From: DASCOT01 sp965197275
GTDB lineage: Bacteria; Acidobacteriota; UBA890; WLXD01
NCBI GenBank assembly: GCA_965197275.1
Contig: CBDAMQ010000027.1
Coordinates: 302,651 to 366,650 of the forward strand
DNA length: 64,000 nucleotides
Reading direction: 5' to 3'
This document shows, in pieces, positions 27,088-36,129 of the stretch (positions are counted from its first letter, which is position 1; each line of letters starts with the position of its first letter). The translations under genes and the position numbers were made by a program. The notes beneath the pieces were generated by a model that was not told the DNA's origin, did no database searches, and saw nothing but the letters and a program-made list of their open reading frames with translations.

Positions 27088-27558
27088 ATGAGCGCGGCCA
27101 CGGCTGTCCCCGAGGAGATCTGCAAGTTCGTGGCGCGCTTCGATCGCCGCGAGTACTGGCATGCGCACGAAGAACTCGAGCGTCTGTGGCTTCGTGAGCG
27201 CGAGGCGTTGTACAAGGGGTTGATCCACCTGGCGGCGGGCCTGTTGCACGCACAGCGAGGAAACTGGCGCGGGGCGCGCGCCAAGATCAAGAGCGCGGGC
27301 TTGCTCATCGCCGACGCCGTTCCGACGGTCGAGGGGCTGCGTCTGGAGGATCTCCGGAACGCAGTTGAGGAGCTGCGTATCGTCGCCGACGCACACGCTA
27401 CCGGTAACGACGACGAATCGCCGCTTCCAGATCTCAAGCTGGCGCCCTTCTTCCCCGCTGGAACGGCGGTCGAGGTGGAGCCCGTCGAGCTTCCGTATCG
27501 GGTACGGCGCTACGATGCCGGATACCGACCAGGACGAAACGCCCGGCGCCGCGACTGA
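27088..27558 (+). CDS. DUF309 family protein
   Basis: A 156-residue DUF309 protein. The diagnostic helix EYWHAHEELERLWLREREALYKGLIHLAAGLLHAQRGNWRGARAKIKSA contains the conserved HEELExxW motif. Function of the family is unknown. ATG 27088 is preferred; a GTG at 27061 would overlap the methyltransferase stop and add nine residues. It converges with the small gene at 27566. Confidence 0.85.
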   Translation: MSAATAVPEEICKFVARFDRREYWHAHEELERLWLREREALYKGLIHLAAGLLHAQRGNWRGARAKIKSAGLLIADAVPTVEGLRLEDLRNAVEELRIVADAHATGNDDESPLPDLKLAPFFPAGTAVEVEPVELPYRVRRYDAGYRPGRNARRRD

Positions 27559-27565
27559 CGACGCG

Positions 27566-27916
27566 CTAGCGGTTTAGCGCTGCCCGTCCCCGAGCTTCCT
27601 GCGCGTATCGCGCCAGAATTTCGCTGCGAATCCGCGAGGCCGACAGCTCGAGGTAACGGCAAATCTCCTCGAACCAGTTGCTGCGGAAGAAATCTTCCGG
27701 CGTGTCCAGCTCGTAGATGCGTTGCAGCTTTTCGCGCTCGCTGGGCGTCAAGGCCGGCTGGGTTCCTTTGGCGCTGGCGTACGCCAGGTCCTTCATGGCC
27801 TTATGAATTACTGCGACCCAGAGGCTGCGGCAGGCTTCGTGGTCACGATCAGCACCCTCGAGGAACTCTCCCGGGGCGAAAGAGATTCGGGCAGAAAAGG
27901 ATTTCTGCGATGCCAA
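27566..27916 (-). CDS. uncharacterised small protein, family member C
   Basis: A 116-residue protein related to those at 13419 and 25227. HEACRSLWVAVIHKAMKDLAY matches HACRRLWRTVIERTVDDI of member A, and PEDFFRSNWFEEICRYLELSASRIRSEILA matches its C-terminal PQEFIHGDWFDQICDYLQVDPTRLRRAIV. Members A and C are closest; B is more distant. A Thr/Pro/Ser linker joins the two conserved parts. Probably a small helical, possibly nucleic-acid-binding protein. It ends seven bases from the convergent DUF309 gene. Confidence 0.75.
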   Translation of the reverse strand: MASQKSFSARISFAPGEFLEGADRDHEACRSLWVAVIHKAMKDLAYASAKGTQPALTPSEREKLQRIYELDTPEDFFRSNWFEEICRYLELSASRIRSEILARYAQEARGRAALNR

Positions 27917-28031
27917 GGTGCCTCCCAGCGGTTGGCTGCGCGTGCATAATAGCCACGCCCTTGAAGCCTGTCTATAGAGTGGCCCGGGAAAACCGCTCGA
28001 CGGACATAAACACGTCCGGAAATGCGCAACT

Positions 28032-29213
28032 ATGACCAGTCCGACGCTTCAAGACGTGATGATCGTCGATCTGACGCGTATCCTCGCCGGGCCCTTCGCG
28101 ACGATGATCCTCGGGGATCTGGGTGCGAACGTGGTCAAGATCGAGCGACCCGGCCAGGGCGATGACACCCGCCACTGGGGTCCGCCCTTTCTACAGGGCA
28201 CTGCCACCTATTTCCTCTCAGTGAACCGCAACAAGCGCAGTCTGACTCTGGATCTGAAGAGCGCCGCCGGTTGCGAGGTACTGTGGCGTCTATTGGAGCG
28301 CGCCGACGTCGTGGTCTCCAATTTCCGCCCGGGATTGATGGGCCAGCTGGGCTTCGGCTATGATGACGTTCGCCGACGAGCTCCAGGGTTGGTGTACTGC
28401 GTCATCAATGGCTATGGCGAAACCGGGCCGCGTGCCTCGCGCCCGGCCTTCGATCTGGTGATCCAGGCCGAGTCCGGGCTCATGGATATGACTGGCCCCG
28501 TCGACGGCGCTGCCACCAAGGCCGGCATATCGATTGCCGACGAGGTCGCCGGACTTTATCTGGTTCAGGGCGTGCTAGCAGCCCTCCTGAAGCGCCAGCG
28601 TACCGGCCGGGGGGCGCATGTGGAGATCGCCCTGAACGACGCGTTGATCTCCACCTTTACCTACCAGGCGCAGCAGTATCTGGTCACCGGCGAGCCGCCG
28701 CGGCGGCTCGGGAACGCGCATCCGAGTCTGGTGCCGTATCGTCCGTTTCGGACCGCCGACGGCACCGTGGTGATCGGCGTCGCGAGCGACTCCCTGTGGC
28801 GCCGTTTCTGCTCGGCGCTGGAAATGGAGGAGCTCGTCGACGACGAGCGCTTTCGCACCAATGCCGGCCGCGTCGACCGGCGTGTCGAGCTCGAAGCGCT
28901 GATCGAGAGTCGTTTGGGCGAGAGCGCCAACAGCCACTGGCTCCAGCGCCTGGGTGCTGCGCGGGTCCCTTGTGGGGTAGTGCGGTCAGCGGCGGAGGCG
29001 CTCGACGAGGAGATCGAGCTCGCCAGCGGGTTGGTGGAAGAAGGCGGGTCCCGAGCTTTCCGGATGGTAGGTAACCCGATCCGCATCGATGGCACACGCG
29101 GCCAGCCAACGCGCCCACCACCAGCGCTTGGGGAGCACACCGACGAGATCCTCACAGAGCTCGGCTACGACAGTGCGCGGATAGCATCCCTGCGTACCGA
29201 TGGAGCCGTTTGA
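28032..29213 (+). CDS. CaiB/BaiF-family CoA transferase (class III)
   Basis: A 393-residue class III CoA transferase. It starts VMIVDLTRILAGPFATMILGDLGANVVKIERPGQGDDTRHWGPPF, the highly conserved entry of the family. SVNRNKRSLTLDLKS and the catalytic-Asp region FDLVIQAESGLMDMTGPVDGAATKAGISIADEVAGLY are present. It moves CoA between carboxylic acids; the acid cannot be told. No ribosome-binding site is evident. A copy of the repeat element lies 37 bases downstream. Confidence 0.93.
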   Translation: MTSPTLQDVMIVDLTRILAGPFATMILGDLGANVVKIERPGQGDDTRHWGPPFLQGTATYFLSVNRNKRSLTLDLKSAAGCEVLWRLLERADVVVSNFRPGLMGQLGFGYDDVRRRAPGLVYCVINGYGETGPRASRPAFDLVIQAESGLMDMTGPVDGAATKAGISIADEVAGLYLVQGVLAALLKRQRTGRGAHVEIALNDALISTFTYQAQQYLVTGEPPRRLGNAHPSLVPYRPFRTADGTVVIGVASDSLWRRFCSALEMEELVDDERFRTNAGRVDRRVELEALIESRLGESANSHWLQRLGAARVPCGVVRSAAEALDEEIELASGLVEEGGSRAFRMVGNPIRIDGTRGQPTRPPPALGEHTDEILTELGYDSARIASLRTDGAV

Positions 29214-29250
29214 CGTGGCGCACCGTCCAAGCTGGCAATCGTTAAGGCCA

Positions 29251-29540
29251 CTAGTGGCCTGTAACAGATGATCGTTGCCTATCGCAGATGGGATTTGCGG
29301 GTGAGATCAGGCGCGGCGACGCAGTCGATGCTAGGGACATCGTCGAGGAGCCGCAACGCCGATATCGCCCGCAACTGCCCATCTGTCCACAGGCCCATCG
29401 AAAGAACAGTGGCGAACTGGGCCCGTCTGTCCCCGTTGCTCCTCCTCGATAATGGGCAAACATTGTCTCGTCGGACCGCCTGGCATCCGGGCCCATTTCG
29501 CCACCACGATAGGCAACGATCATCTGTTACAGGCCACTAG
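29251..29540. mobile_element. MITE-like palindromic element, copy 2
   Basis: A 290-base relative of the element at 12311. The terminal 34 bases (29251-29284 and 29507-29540) are perfect inverted repeats differing from copy 1 only at one symmetric position (ATCGTTGCC versus AACGTTGCC). The GCAACTGCCCATCTGTCC core is also shared. It is bounded by CTAG on both sides, within GGCCACTAG, and carries no transposase. It sits between two plus-strand genes. Confidence 0.8.
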
Positions 29541-29627
29541 ACTGCATAGCGGTCGGGCCTCTTTTTCAGTAACCTCGCTCCAACAGCGTGGGCTGCCCGC
29601 GCAGCGTCTCAAAGGGGCAGGAACCGC

Positions 29628-30230
29628 ATGGAGCTTGAAGTAGCGCGGCCGACGGGGAACAGACCCGGCCTGTTCAAAGTCCTCGGCACAGCCAGGGGGG
29701 CGACACTCCTGAGTCTCGCCGTCATAGCGGCGACGACCGGACGGGGTGTCAGCGCGACGCAGATCCTGCGGCCGCAGGGGCAGACTTCCGCGATCCTACA
29801 GACCGACCGGGTGGCTCGACTGGTGCTGGCCCTCCCAGTTAGCCCCGAAATCGCATTCGATGCATGGACCGATGCGAACCAGCTGGTGGAGTGGTTGCCG
29901 CACTGGGCCGAGATGACGGTCAGCGAGGATGAGGAGTTCCGCTTCGGTTGGGAAGGCTATGCGGGAGAATGGCAGGGCCGCTATCTCGAGGTCGAGCGAC
30001 CGGACCGCCTCGTGTTCACGTGGCTACCGCCAGTCGAGGTGTTTCCCGCCGGTGCCTATGAGTCGATCGTCACGCTCACGTTCGAGGAGGTCGAGGAAGG
30101 TCGCACGACCATGACGCTGGAGCACTCCGGTTTTCGTGACACGCCGGAGCTCGAAGCCCAGCTCCAGGTTTGGCGCGGCTACCTGTTCGCGCTGCGGGCG
30201 TTCCTGTTGCAACCTCCGTCGGTGCAATAG
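29628..30230 (+). CDS. SRPBCC (AHSA1-like) domain protein with N-terminal hydrophobic segment
   Basis: A 200-residue protein. After a basic N-terminus comes a hydrophobic stretch (ATLLSLAVIAATTGRGVSA) that may be a membrane anchor or signal peptide. Residues about 62-190 form an AHSA1/START-like fold: LALPVSPEIAFDAWTDANQLVEWLPHWAEM, then GWEGYAGEWQGRYLEVERPDRLVFTWLPP and TTMTLEHSGFRDTPELEAQLQVWRGYLFAL. Such domains bind hydrophobic ligands. An exported form would be unusual; alternatively translation starts further in. Confidence 0.8.
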   Translation: MELEVARPTGNRPGLFKVLGTARGATLLSLAVIAATTGRGVSATQILRPQGQTSAILQTDRVARLVLALPVSPEIAFDAWTDANQLVEWLPHWAEMTVSEDEEFRFGWEGYAGEWQGRYLEVERPDRLVFTWLPPVEVFPAGAYESIVTLTFEEVEEGRTTMTLEHSGFRDTPELEAQLQVWRGYLFALRAFLLQPPSVQ

Positions 30231-30263
30231 CACCGCCGCTCGGCACCAGCGCGGAGATCCAGA

Positions 30264-32057
30264 ATGAGCTTGCTGCGGTCCTATGCGCACCTGTTCACGC
30301 GCTACCGGCTCGGCTACGTCGTCGGGTTGATCGCCCTTCTTGCGACCAACGCCGTGTACATGGCAATTCCGCGAGTCTTCGGCACCGCCGTTGACGCTCT
30401 CGCTGGCGGCGCCACGCGCCGCGAAATGCTGTCTTACGGAGGGGCGATCGCGGCGCTCGCTGCTGTTCAGGCCGTCTCACGCATTGTGTCCCGCACATGG
30501 ATACTCGGTATCTCGCGACGGGTCGAGTACGACCTCAAGGAGATGGTTCACGCCCGCTTGGTACGTCTCGCGCCGAGCTTCTACGACGCGCTCAGCACCG
30601 GCGATCTGATGTCCCGGCTGACCAACGACGTCATGTTGGTTCGCGCCATGGGTGGCCCCGGCGTGCTGTACTTCGCCAACGCGGTGCTGATCTGGATACT
30701 GGGGGTCGGTTTCATGGCGACCCTGAGCTGGCAGCTCACGTTGGTGGTGTTGGCACCGCTACCGGTGATGGCCTGGATCATCCGCGGCATGGCGCATCGG
30801 ATGCGTGCCTACGCAGTAGCGTCGCGGGAGTCGCTCGGCGCGCTGAACACCACTGTGCAGGAAAACCTGGCCGGCGCGCAGGTGGTGCGCTCGTTCGATC
30901 TGCAGGAGGTGCAAGCGGACCGGTTCGAGGAGCGATCTCAGGACTACGTCGGATGGGCTCTCAAGGAATCCTGGACCCGGGCGCAGATGATCCCCCTAGT
31001 CGGCCTTACGGGGGGACTTTCGTACGTCGGAGTGCTGGGACTCGGCGCACCGCTTGTAGCTGCCAGTCGGCTCAGCCTCGGCGACCTGGTGGCGTTCATT
31101 AGCTACGTCGCCATGCTCGCCTTCCCCACGGTCGCCTTCGGCTGGATCCTGAGCTTGCTGCAGCGCGGCTCGGCGGCTCTAGAGCGCCTCGATCAGGTCC
31201 TCCAAGCACCGGAGACGATCTCGTCGCCCATCGAGCCGGAGCCGCTGGTAGCGACGGGCGGGATCAGCGTGCGCGGTCTCACGTTCCGCTACGCGGATGC
31301 GATCGCCGCCTACACTGGCGTCGGTGGCGATGCCATCGCCATCAGTCAGCAGGCCCGCCGGGCGGCTCTCCTGGACGTCGATCTGGACGTTGCGCCCGGG
31401 GAGTTCGTGGCGCTCGTTGGCCGGGTCGGGTCGGGTAAGAGCACCTTGGTGAAAGCTCTACTACGGCTGGTCGAAGTGCCGGATGAAGCGGTCTACGTCG
31501 GCGATACCGACGTCAACTGCCTCGACCTGCAACAGCTACGCGGCCATATGGCGTACGTACCGCAGGACGATTTTCTGTTTTCGGCTTCGGTGAGCTCCAA
31601 CATCGCCTTCGGGGCTCCGTCGGCTGATGCCGAGGGGGTGGCGACTGCGGCTTCCCGCGCAGGCCTTGATCCGGGGACGGACGGGCTGGCGCAGGGGATG
31701 GAAACGGAAGTCGGCGAGCGTGGGCTCAACCTCTCAGGTGGGCAGCGCCAGCGGGTAGCACTCGCCAGAGCGCTGATGACCGACGCCCCCGTCCTGGTGC
31801 TCGACAACGCTTTGTCCAACGTCGACACGGAAACGGAGCGGCGCATCCTGACGGGGCTTGCCGAAGAGCGGCGGAAACGGTCGGTGATCGCTGTTTCCAA
31901 TCGCATCACCGCGGTTCAGGATGCCGATCGGATATACGTGATGGACGCCGGGCGCGTGATCGACGCCGGCCGCCATGAAGAGCTGATCTCTCGCCCCGGG
32001 CTCTACGCGGCGATGCATGAGCAGCAGCAGATCTCGGCCCGGTTGGAGAGGTATTGA
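30264..32057 (+). CDS. ABC exporter half-transporter with degenerate catalytic site
   Basis: A 597-residue fused membrane-plus-ATPase subunit. Six membrane helices fill residues 1-310. The nucleotide-binding domain has Walker A GRVGSGKST, a canonical LSGGQRQRVALARAL signature, and Walker B VLVLDN, where the usual catalytic Glu is Asn. An insert of about 20 residues (AIAAYTGVGGDAIAISQQARR) precedes Walker A. Together with the next gene it forms a heterodimeric exporter of the TM287/288 or BmrCD kind, with this subunit contributing the degenerate site. It overlaps or abuts the partner gene. Confidence 0.92.
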   Translation: MSLLRSYAHLFTRYRLGYVVGLIALLATNAVYMAIPRVFGTAVDALAGGATRREMLSYGGAIAALAAVQAVSRIVSRTWILGISRRVEYDLKEMVHARLVRLAPSFYDALSTGDLMSRLTNDVMLVRAMGGPGVLYFANAVLIWILGVGFMATLSWQLTLVVLAPLPVMAWIIRGMAHRMRAYAVASRESLGALNTTVQENLAGAQVVRSFDLQEVQADRFEERSQDYVGWALKESWTRAQMIPLVGLTGGLSYVGVLGLGAPLVAASRLSLGDLVAFISYVAMLAFPTVAFGWILSLLQRGSAALERLDQVLQAPETISSPIEPEPLVATGGISVRGLTFRYADAIAAYTGVGGDAIAISQQARRAALLDVDLDVAPGEFVALVGRVGSGKSTLVKALLRLVEVPDEAVYVGDTDVNCLDLQQLRGHMAYVPQDDFLFSASVSSNIAFGAPSADAEGVATAASRAGLDPGTDGLAQGMETEVGERGLNLSGGQRQRVALARALMTDAPVLVLDNALSNVDTETERRILTGLAEERRKRSVIAVSNRITAVQDADRIYVMDAGRVIDAGRHEELISRPGLYAAMHEQQQISARLERY

Positions 32058-32059
32058 CG

Positions 32060-33889
32060 GTGGAAGCTGAGCACGAGGCCCGCCGCAGTCGCGACCTGCG
32101 CACGTTGAGGCGGTTACGCCCGTACGTGCAGCAGCACGTCGGGTTGCTGGCGCTCGCGAGCCTGACCCTGCCGTTGCTCGCCGCTGCGCAGCTAGCGGCA
32201 CCCTACCTGTTGCGCGTGGCGATCGACCGTCACGTGACGCCGGCAGCGGCGGGCGATGCGTCTGCCTTGGAAGGGCTCTGGACACTCATCTTGCTGTTCC
32301 TCGGAATCCAGGTCGGCGAGATGGCGATGCGGTTCGTGCAGCTGTATCTGATGCAGGTGGCCGGGCAACGCATGATGCACGACCTGCGGATGGCCACCTT
32401 CGGTCACCTGCAGCGATTGTCGATGTCGTTCTTCGATCGCAATCCGATTGGTCGCGTAATGACCCGTGTGACGAGCGACGTCGAAACTCTCAACGAGCTC
32501 ATGTCACAGGGGATCGTGGCGATGGCCCGTGACCTGGTAACACTTGTCGGCATCGTCGCGGCAATGATATGGATCGACTGGCGCCTCACGCTTGCCTCGT
32601 TCATCGTTCTTCCGGTGCTGGTCACTATTCTCGCGTCGCTGCGGGTACGACTGCGCGACACCTACGATAGCTCGCGGACGCTCGTGGCCCGTCTCAACGC
32701 TTTCCTGCAAGAATCGCTCACCGGCATGGGTGTGATCCAGGTATTCGGCCAGCAGGAGCGCAAGCGCGACGAGTTCCGCGACTTGCGCGACGACCTGCTC
32801 AACATCGATCTGGGAGGCGTCCGCTACTCTTCGTACTTGTCGGCCTCTGTGCAGGCGGCGACGACGGTATCGACCGCCTTGGTGCTGGTCTACGGCGGGT
32901 TCGGGATCATCGGCGGCACGGTAACGGTGGGGCTGTTGGTGCAGTTTCTCGAGTACATGCGACGCTTCTACATGCCGCTCGAGGATCTGTCGGACAAGTA
33001 CGACACACTGCAGCGCGCCGCCGCCTCGACCGACAAGATCTTCGCCCTGCTTGATGAGCAGCCGGCGATCACTACCGCCGCTGACGCACCCGCCCTCCTT
33101 TCGTTTCAGGACGAGATTCGTCTCGAGAACCTCACGTTCGCATACGACGATGGCGCGGATGAGGGGCAGCAAGTGCTGAAGCGAATCAACCTCAGTCTGC
33201 GGCGTGGCGAGAAGGTCGCGCTTGTCGGTGCCACGGGCGCTGGCAAATCGTCCGTGGTCAAGGTGTTGCAACGTCTTTACGAAGCCCAAGAGGGCAGGGT
33301 CACGGTTGACGGCGTTGATACTCGGGACTTCGAGCTCGGATCACTGCGTCGCTTCTTCGGCACCGTTCCGCAAGATGTCTTCCTGTTCACCGACACGATC
33401 GCCGCCAATATCGGACTCGGCGCCAAGCACGTCGACGACGCTGCGATCGAGCGGGCTGCCGGCCTCGTCGAGGCGACGGAGTTCATCAACGAGCTTCCCG
33501 AACGGTTCGAGACTCGGCTCGGGGAGCGCGGGGCGAACCTGTCATTCGGTGAGCGTCAGCTGCTCGCGTTCGCGCGTGCACTGGCGTCCGATCCGCCGCT
33601 GCTGGTGCTCGACGAGGCCACGTCGAGCGTTGATTCTGAGACCGAGGCCCGCATCCAGCGAGCGCTACATAATCTGGTAGCCGATCGGACCGCGCTGATC
33701 GTCGCGCACCGACTGTCGACCATTCGCGAGGTAGATCGCATCGTGGTGCTGCACCACGGCGAGGTACGTGAAGAGGGTACGCACGAGGAGTTGCTGGCGA
33801 TGGACGGCATCTACGCCTGCTTGTATCGGTTGCAATACGACAACGCGATCGATCCGGACCCGGCCGCCACGGACGCCGTCTCAGTCTGA
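32060..33889 (+). CDS. ABC exporter half-transporter, partner subunit
   Basis: A 609-residue fused exporter subunit. The ATPase domain has Walker A GATGAGKSS, Walker B LLVLDEATSSVDSETE with the catalytic Glu, but a non-standard signature (LSFGERQLLAFARAL instead of LSGGQ). That is complementary to the partner: the degenerate ATP site would be built from the partner's Walker B and this signature. GTG 32060 is preferred because GGAGAGG lies seven bases upstream; TTG 32054 overlaps the previous stop. The substrate (drug, lipid or peptide) is unknown. Confidence 0.92.
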   Translation: MEAEHEARRSRDLRTLRRLRPYVQQHVGLLALASLTLPLLAAAQLAAPYLLRVAIDRHVTPAAAGDASALEGLWTLILLFLGIQVGEMAMRFVQLYLMQVAGQRMMHDLRMATFGHLQRLSMSFFDRNPIGRVMTRVTSDVETLNELMSQGIVAMARDLVTLVGIVAAMIWIDWRLTLASFIVLPVLVTILASLRVRLRDTYDSSRTLVARLNAFLQESLTGMGVIQVFGQQERKRDEFRDLRDDLLNIDLGGVRYSSYLSASVQAATTVSTALVLVYGGFGIIGGTVTVGLLVQFLEYMRRFYMPLEDLSDKYDTLQRAAASTDKIFALLDEQPAITTAADAPALLSFQDEIRLENLTFAYDDGADEGQQVLKRINLSLRRGEKVALVGATGAGKSSVVKVLQRLYEAQEGRVTVDGVDTRDFELGSLRRFFGTVPQDVFLFTDTIAANIGLGAKHVDDAAIERAAGLVEATEFINELPERFETRLGERGANLSFGERQLLAFARALASDPPLLVLDEATSSVDSETEARIQRALHNLVADRTALIVAHRLSTIREVDRIVVLHHGEVREEGTHEELLAMDGIYACLYRLQYDNAIDPDPAATDAVSV

Positions 33890-33901
33890 ACGATTCTGCC
33901 C

Positions 33902-34489
33902 TCAGCTGGCCGCGGTCACCGATGCCAGTAGATCTTCGACGCTCCAAGGGCTCAGTCCCTCGAGCATGTCGGTGATATGCCCCGACGGACCGACGACGAC
34001 AACGCGCAGCGTATGGGCGAGACGATCATCCTCCGTCCATGTCATGACTCCGAAACGAGCCGCCAGGTCGGCGACTTGCCCGCGGGGGCTGGTGAGCACG
34101 AGCCAGTCCGGCGGTCGGCCGGCACCTAACGCTGCCGCGCTTCTAGCGTCGCCGTCGAGCGCACAAACCACGAACCTGGTTTCGGAGCCACCTGCCAGTC
34201 GACGCTCGACCAGCGCGAGGCGGTCCAGAAGCTCATCGACGAACGGGGCTCCCGGTGCCGCGAACGTGAGGACGATGACCTCGCCGCGGAGATCTGTGGC
34301 GCCCACCGGGTTCCCGGCGACGTCGAAGAGGGCGAAATCGGGCAAGGGGTCACCCCGTTGCACCGGGACAACGCGCGGCAAGTCACTTCGGCCACGGTCC
34401 GGTGCGGGGATCGGCGTGCAGCCACTTGGCGGCACTCCGGCCGCCATGAGCGCCGCCCCGAGCACGACGGCTCGTGGCCGGTAGGTCAC
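33902..34489 (-). CDS. SCO/redoxin-like lipoprotein lacking the CxxxC motif
   Basis: A 195-residue protein starting at GTG 34489, overlapping the upstream stop (GTGA). The N-terminus is a signal peptide with lipobox-like VPPSGC. A thioredoxin-fold domain follows: PLPDFALFDVAGNPVGATDLRGEVIVLTFAAPGAPFVDELLDRL, ending HTLRVVVVGPSGHITDMLEGL, which matches SCO1/SenC layout including the conserved His. The CPxxxC metal/redox motif is replaced by APGAP, so it cannot do thiol chemistry in the usual way. Translation is coupled to the metalloprotease gene. Confidence 0.75.
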   Translation of the reverse strand: MTYRPRAVVLGAALMAAGVPPSGCTPIPAPDRGRSDLPRVVPVQRGDPLPDFALFDVAGNPVGATDLRGEVIVLTFAAPGAPFVDELLDRLALVERRLAGGSETRFVVCALDGDARSAAALGAGRPPDWLVLTSPRGQVADLAARFGVMTWTEDDRLAHTLRVVVVGPSGHITDMLEGLSPWSVEDLLASVTAAS

Positions 34490-35895
34490 CGTCGGCGCAA
34501 ACCCAGTGCCGAGGGGGTCAGTGGCGAGGTTCCCTCGACGTATCGACGGACGGTGCCGCGATCGACCAACGACGCGAGCGCTGACCGAACGCTTTCGGCG
34601 TCCAGCGGCGCGCGACCATCGTAGGCTTTGGCCAGCGCGCGCCAGAGCTCGGCCTCGAAGTTGCCGGTATTCGTCAGGGCCCATTGTCGCTCGAGTAGAC
34701 GGAAGACCAGCTCGCCCCGGAGATACAGCAGGTCACGTCGGCTTTCGCTTCCCATGCTCGCCTCGGGCAAGCTGCCGGCACGATAGCCGCCGATGTCAAG
34801 ATAGCGGCGGTAGGCGCCCTGGAGCCGTTGAACGCTCGCCGGCTCGCTGAGCCAGCCGACGTCGATCGCTGCCAGCCGCCCCATGTGCATTGCCCAGCCC
34901 TCCGACAACCACGACAGCTCGCGGGTCACCTGGACCCCAGAGGGCACCCAAAGATGGAAGAGCTCATGTCCCAGGAAGACGGCCATCGACTCGCGCAGTT
35001 GCGGCTCGTCGGGCTTGATCCGAGGATTGGCGCCAGCGTAGAGGATCAACGACCGGCCGCGTACCATACCGGCCGTGCGCAGTCCTCCGGCGGGGCCGAG
35101 TGACTGTGGCAACGGACTCATCAAGGCCAGGGGCGTGGTGCTCCCCGGTGACCCCAGGCGAGCCCGATGCGACTGCAACAGTCTGCTGGTCAGGGTCTCG
35201 ATCGACTCGTTGAGGACGCTCCAGCGAGGGTGTATCGCGAGCTGGAGCCCTGGTACCTGCTCGACGTCTCGGATCTCGAACGGACCGAGTGCGAAAACGC
35301 TCGCAGTCGGGTGCTCCGAAAGCTCGAAAGTCCGTGGGCTGCGAGCCCAGGCGGTTGTGGCGACCTGCCACTGAGCCGGTCGCTCGGGCAGGTTGAAAGC
35401 CGCCTGCGCCTCCAACACAACACCGCCCGGTCTTTCGGTCGGGCTCATTGCGAGCGCGTCGGGCGTGGTATAGAAGCGCGCCCAGGCGTCAGATCCGACG
35501 AGCACGAGGTAGTCGTCCTCCCTGACACTCGAGCGGTAGAAGATGTCATCGCCGGGGCGCGGCCGTAGATCGAGGCTGTATCCGAGCTGCCAGCTAGAGT
35601 CCTCGAGCTCGACCTGATAACCGGCGTTACCGTGACGCCGCTGCGTCAACCGGCGACCGTCGAGTGTGCGTGCCTGCACGGAGTGGACCCGTTGAGGCAA
35701 ATCTGCCGGCGCGCCGGGTCCCGCCGCGAAGCCGACCCACGCCATATCGTCGCGTCCACCATGCACTTCGACGATAACGTCCGCCCCCAGTGCGGTGGGG
35801 AACACAGTGAAACACAGGGAGAATGGCAAAGGCGGCGAGGCGCACGCGCTGACGCACAACGCCACGATGACCATTGCTAACCGAAGACGGGACAT
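34486..35895 (-). CDS. lipoprotein metalloprotease, M61-like (HExxH)
   Basis: A 469-residue protein with a lipoprotein signal peptide (LAMVIVALCVSACAS). The N-terminal half is beta-rich. GHELFHLWVPSGV holds HExxH, and an SEGWAMHMG segment places a Glu 18 residues after the second His, the third zinc ligand spacing of gluzincins. The HLWxxxG and L-S-E-G wording resembles M61 glycyl aminopeptidases. It is probably a periplasmic aminopeptidase. ATG 35895 is chosen over a TTG at 35910. It forms a two-gene operon with the SCO-like protein. Confidence 0.8.
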   Translation of the reverse strand: MSRLRLAMVIVALCVSACASPPLPFSLCFTVFPTALGADVIVEVHGGRDDMAWVGFAAGPGAPADLPQRVHSVQARTLDGRRLTQRRHGNAGYQVELEDSSWQLGYSLDLRPRPGDDIFYRSSVREDDYLVLVGSDAWARFYTTPDALAMSPTERPGGVVLEAQAAFNLPERPAQWQVATTAWARSPRTFELSEHPTASVFALGPFEIRDVEQVPGLQLAIHPRWSVLNESIETLTSRLLQSHRARLGSPGSTTPLALMSPLPQSLGPAGGLRTAGMVRGRSLILYAGANPRIKPDEPQLRESMAVFLGHELFHLWVPSGVQVTRELSWLSEGWAMHMGRLAAIDVGWLSEPASVQRLQGAYRRYLDIGGYRAGSLPEASMGSESRRDLLYLRGELVFRLLERQWALTNTGNFEAELWRALAKAYDGRAPLDAESVRSALASLVDRGTVRRYVEGTSPLTPSALGLRRR

Positions 35896-36129
35896 TGGCA
35901 CCAGGCTCAAGAGTTCTCGCTCAATCCGCTAGATCGTAGCAAGCTGAGGCGGTGCCACGAAGGCGTTTCTTTCGCGTCGCTGGCGGCCTGGCCGCGCAAT
36001 CGGTGCGCTGGCTTGCTGCTGCTACACTGTGGCCGCCGCTGCCTGAGTAACATCTCGCGACGGATTGCGGCGTCACGGTCTCGAGGGGGTCCAGTGACCG
36101 TGAGTCTAGGGAGTCCGGGGGGGAAAGGC

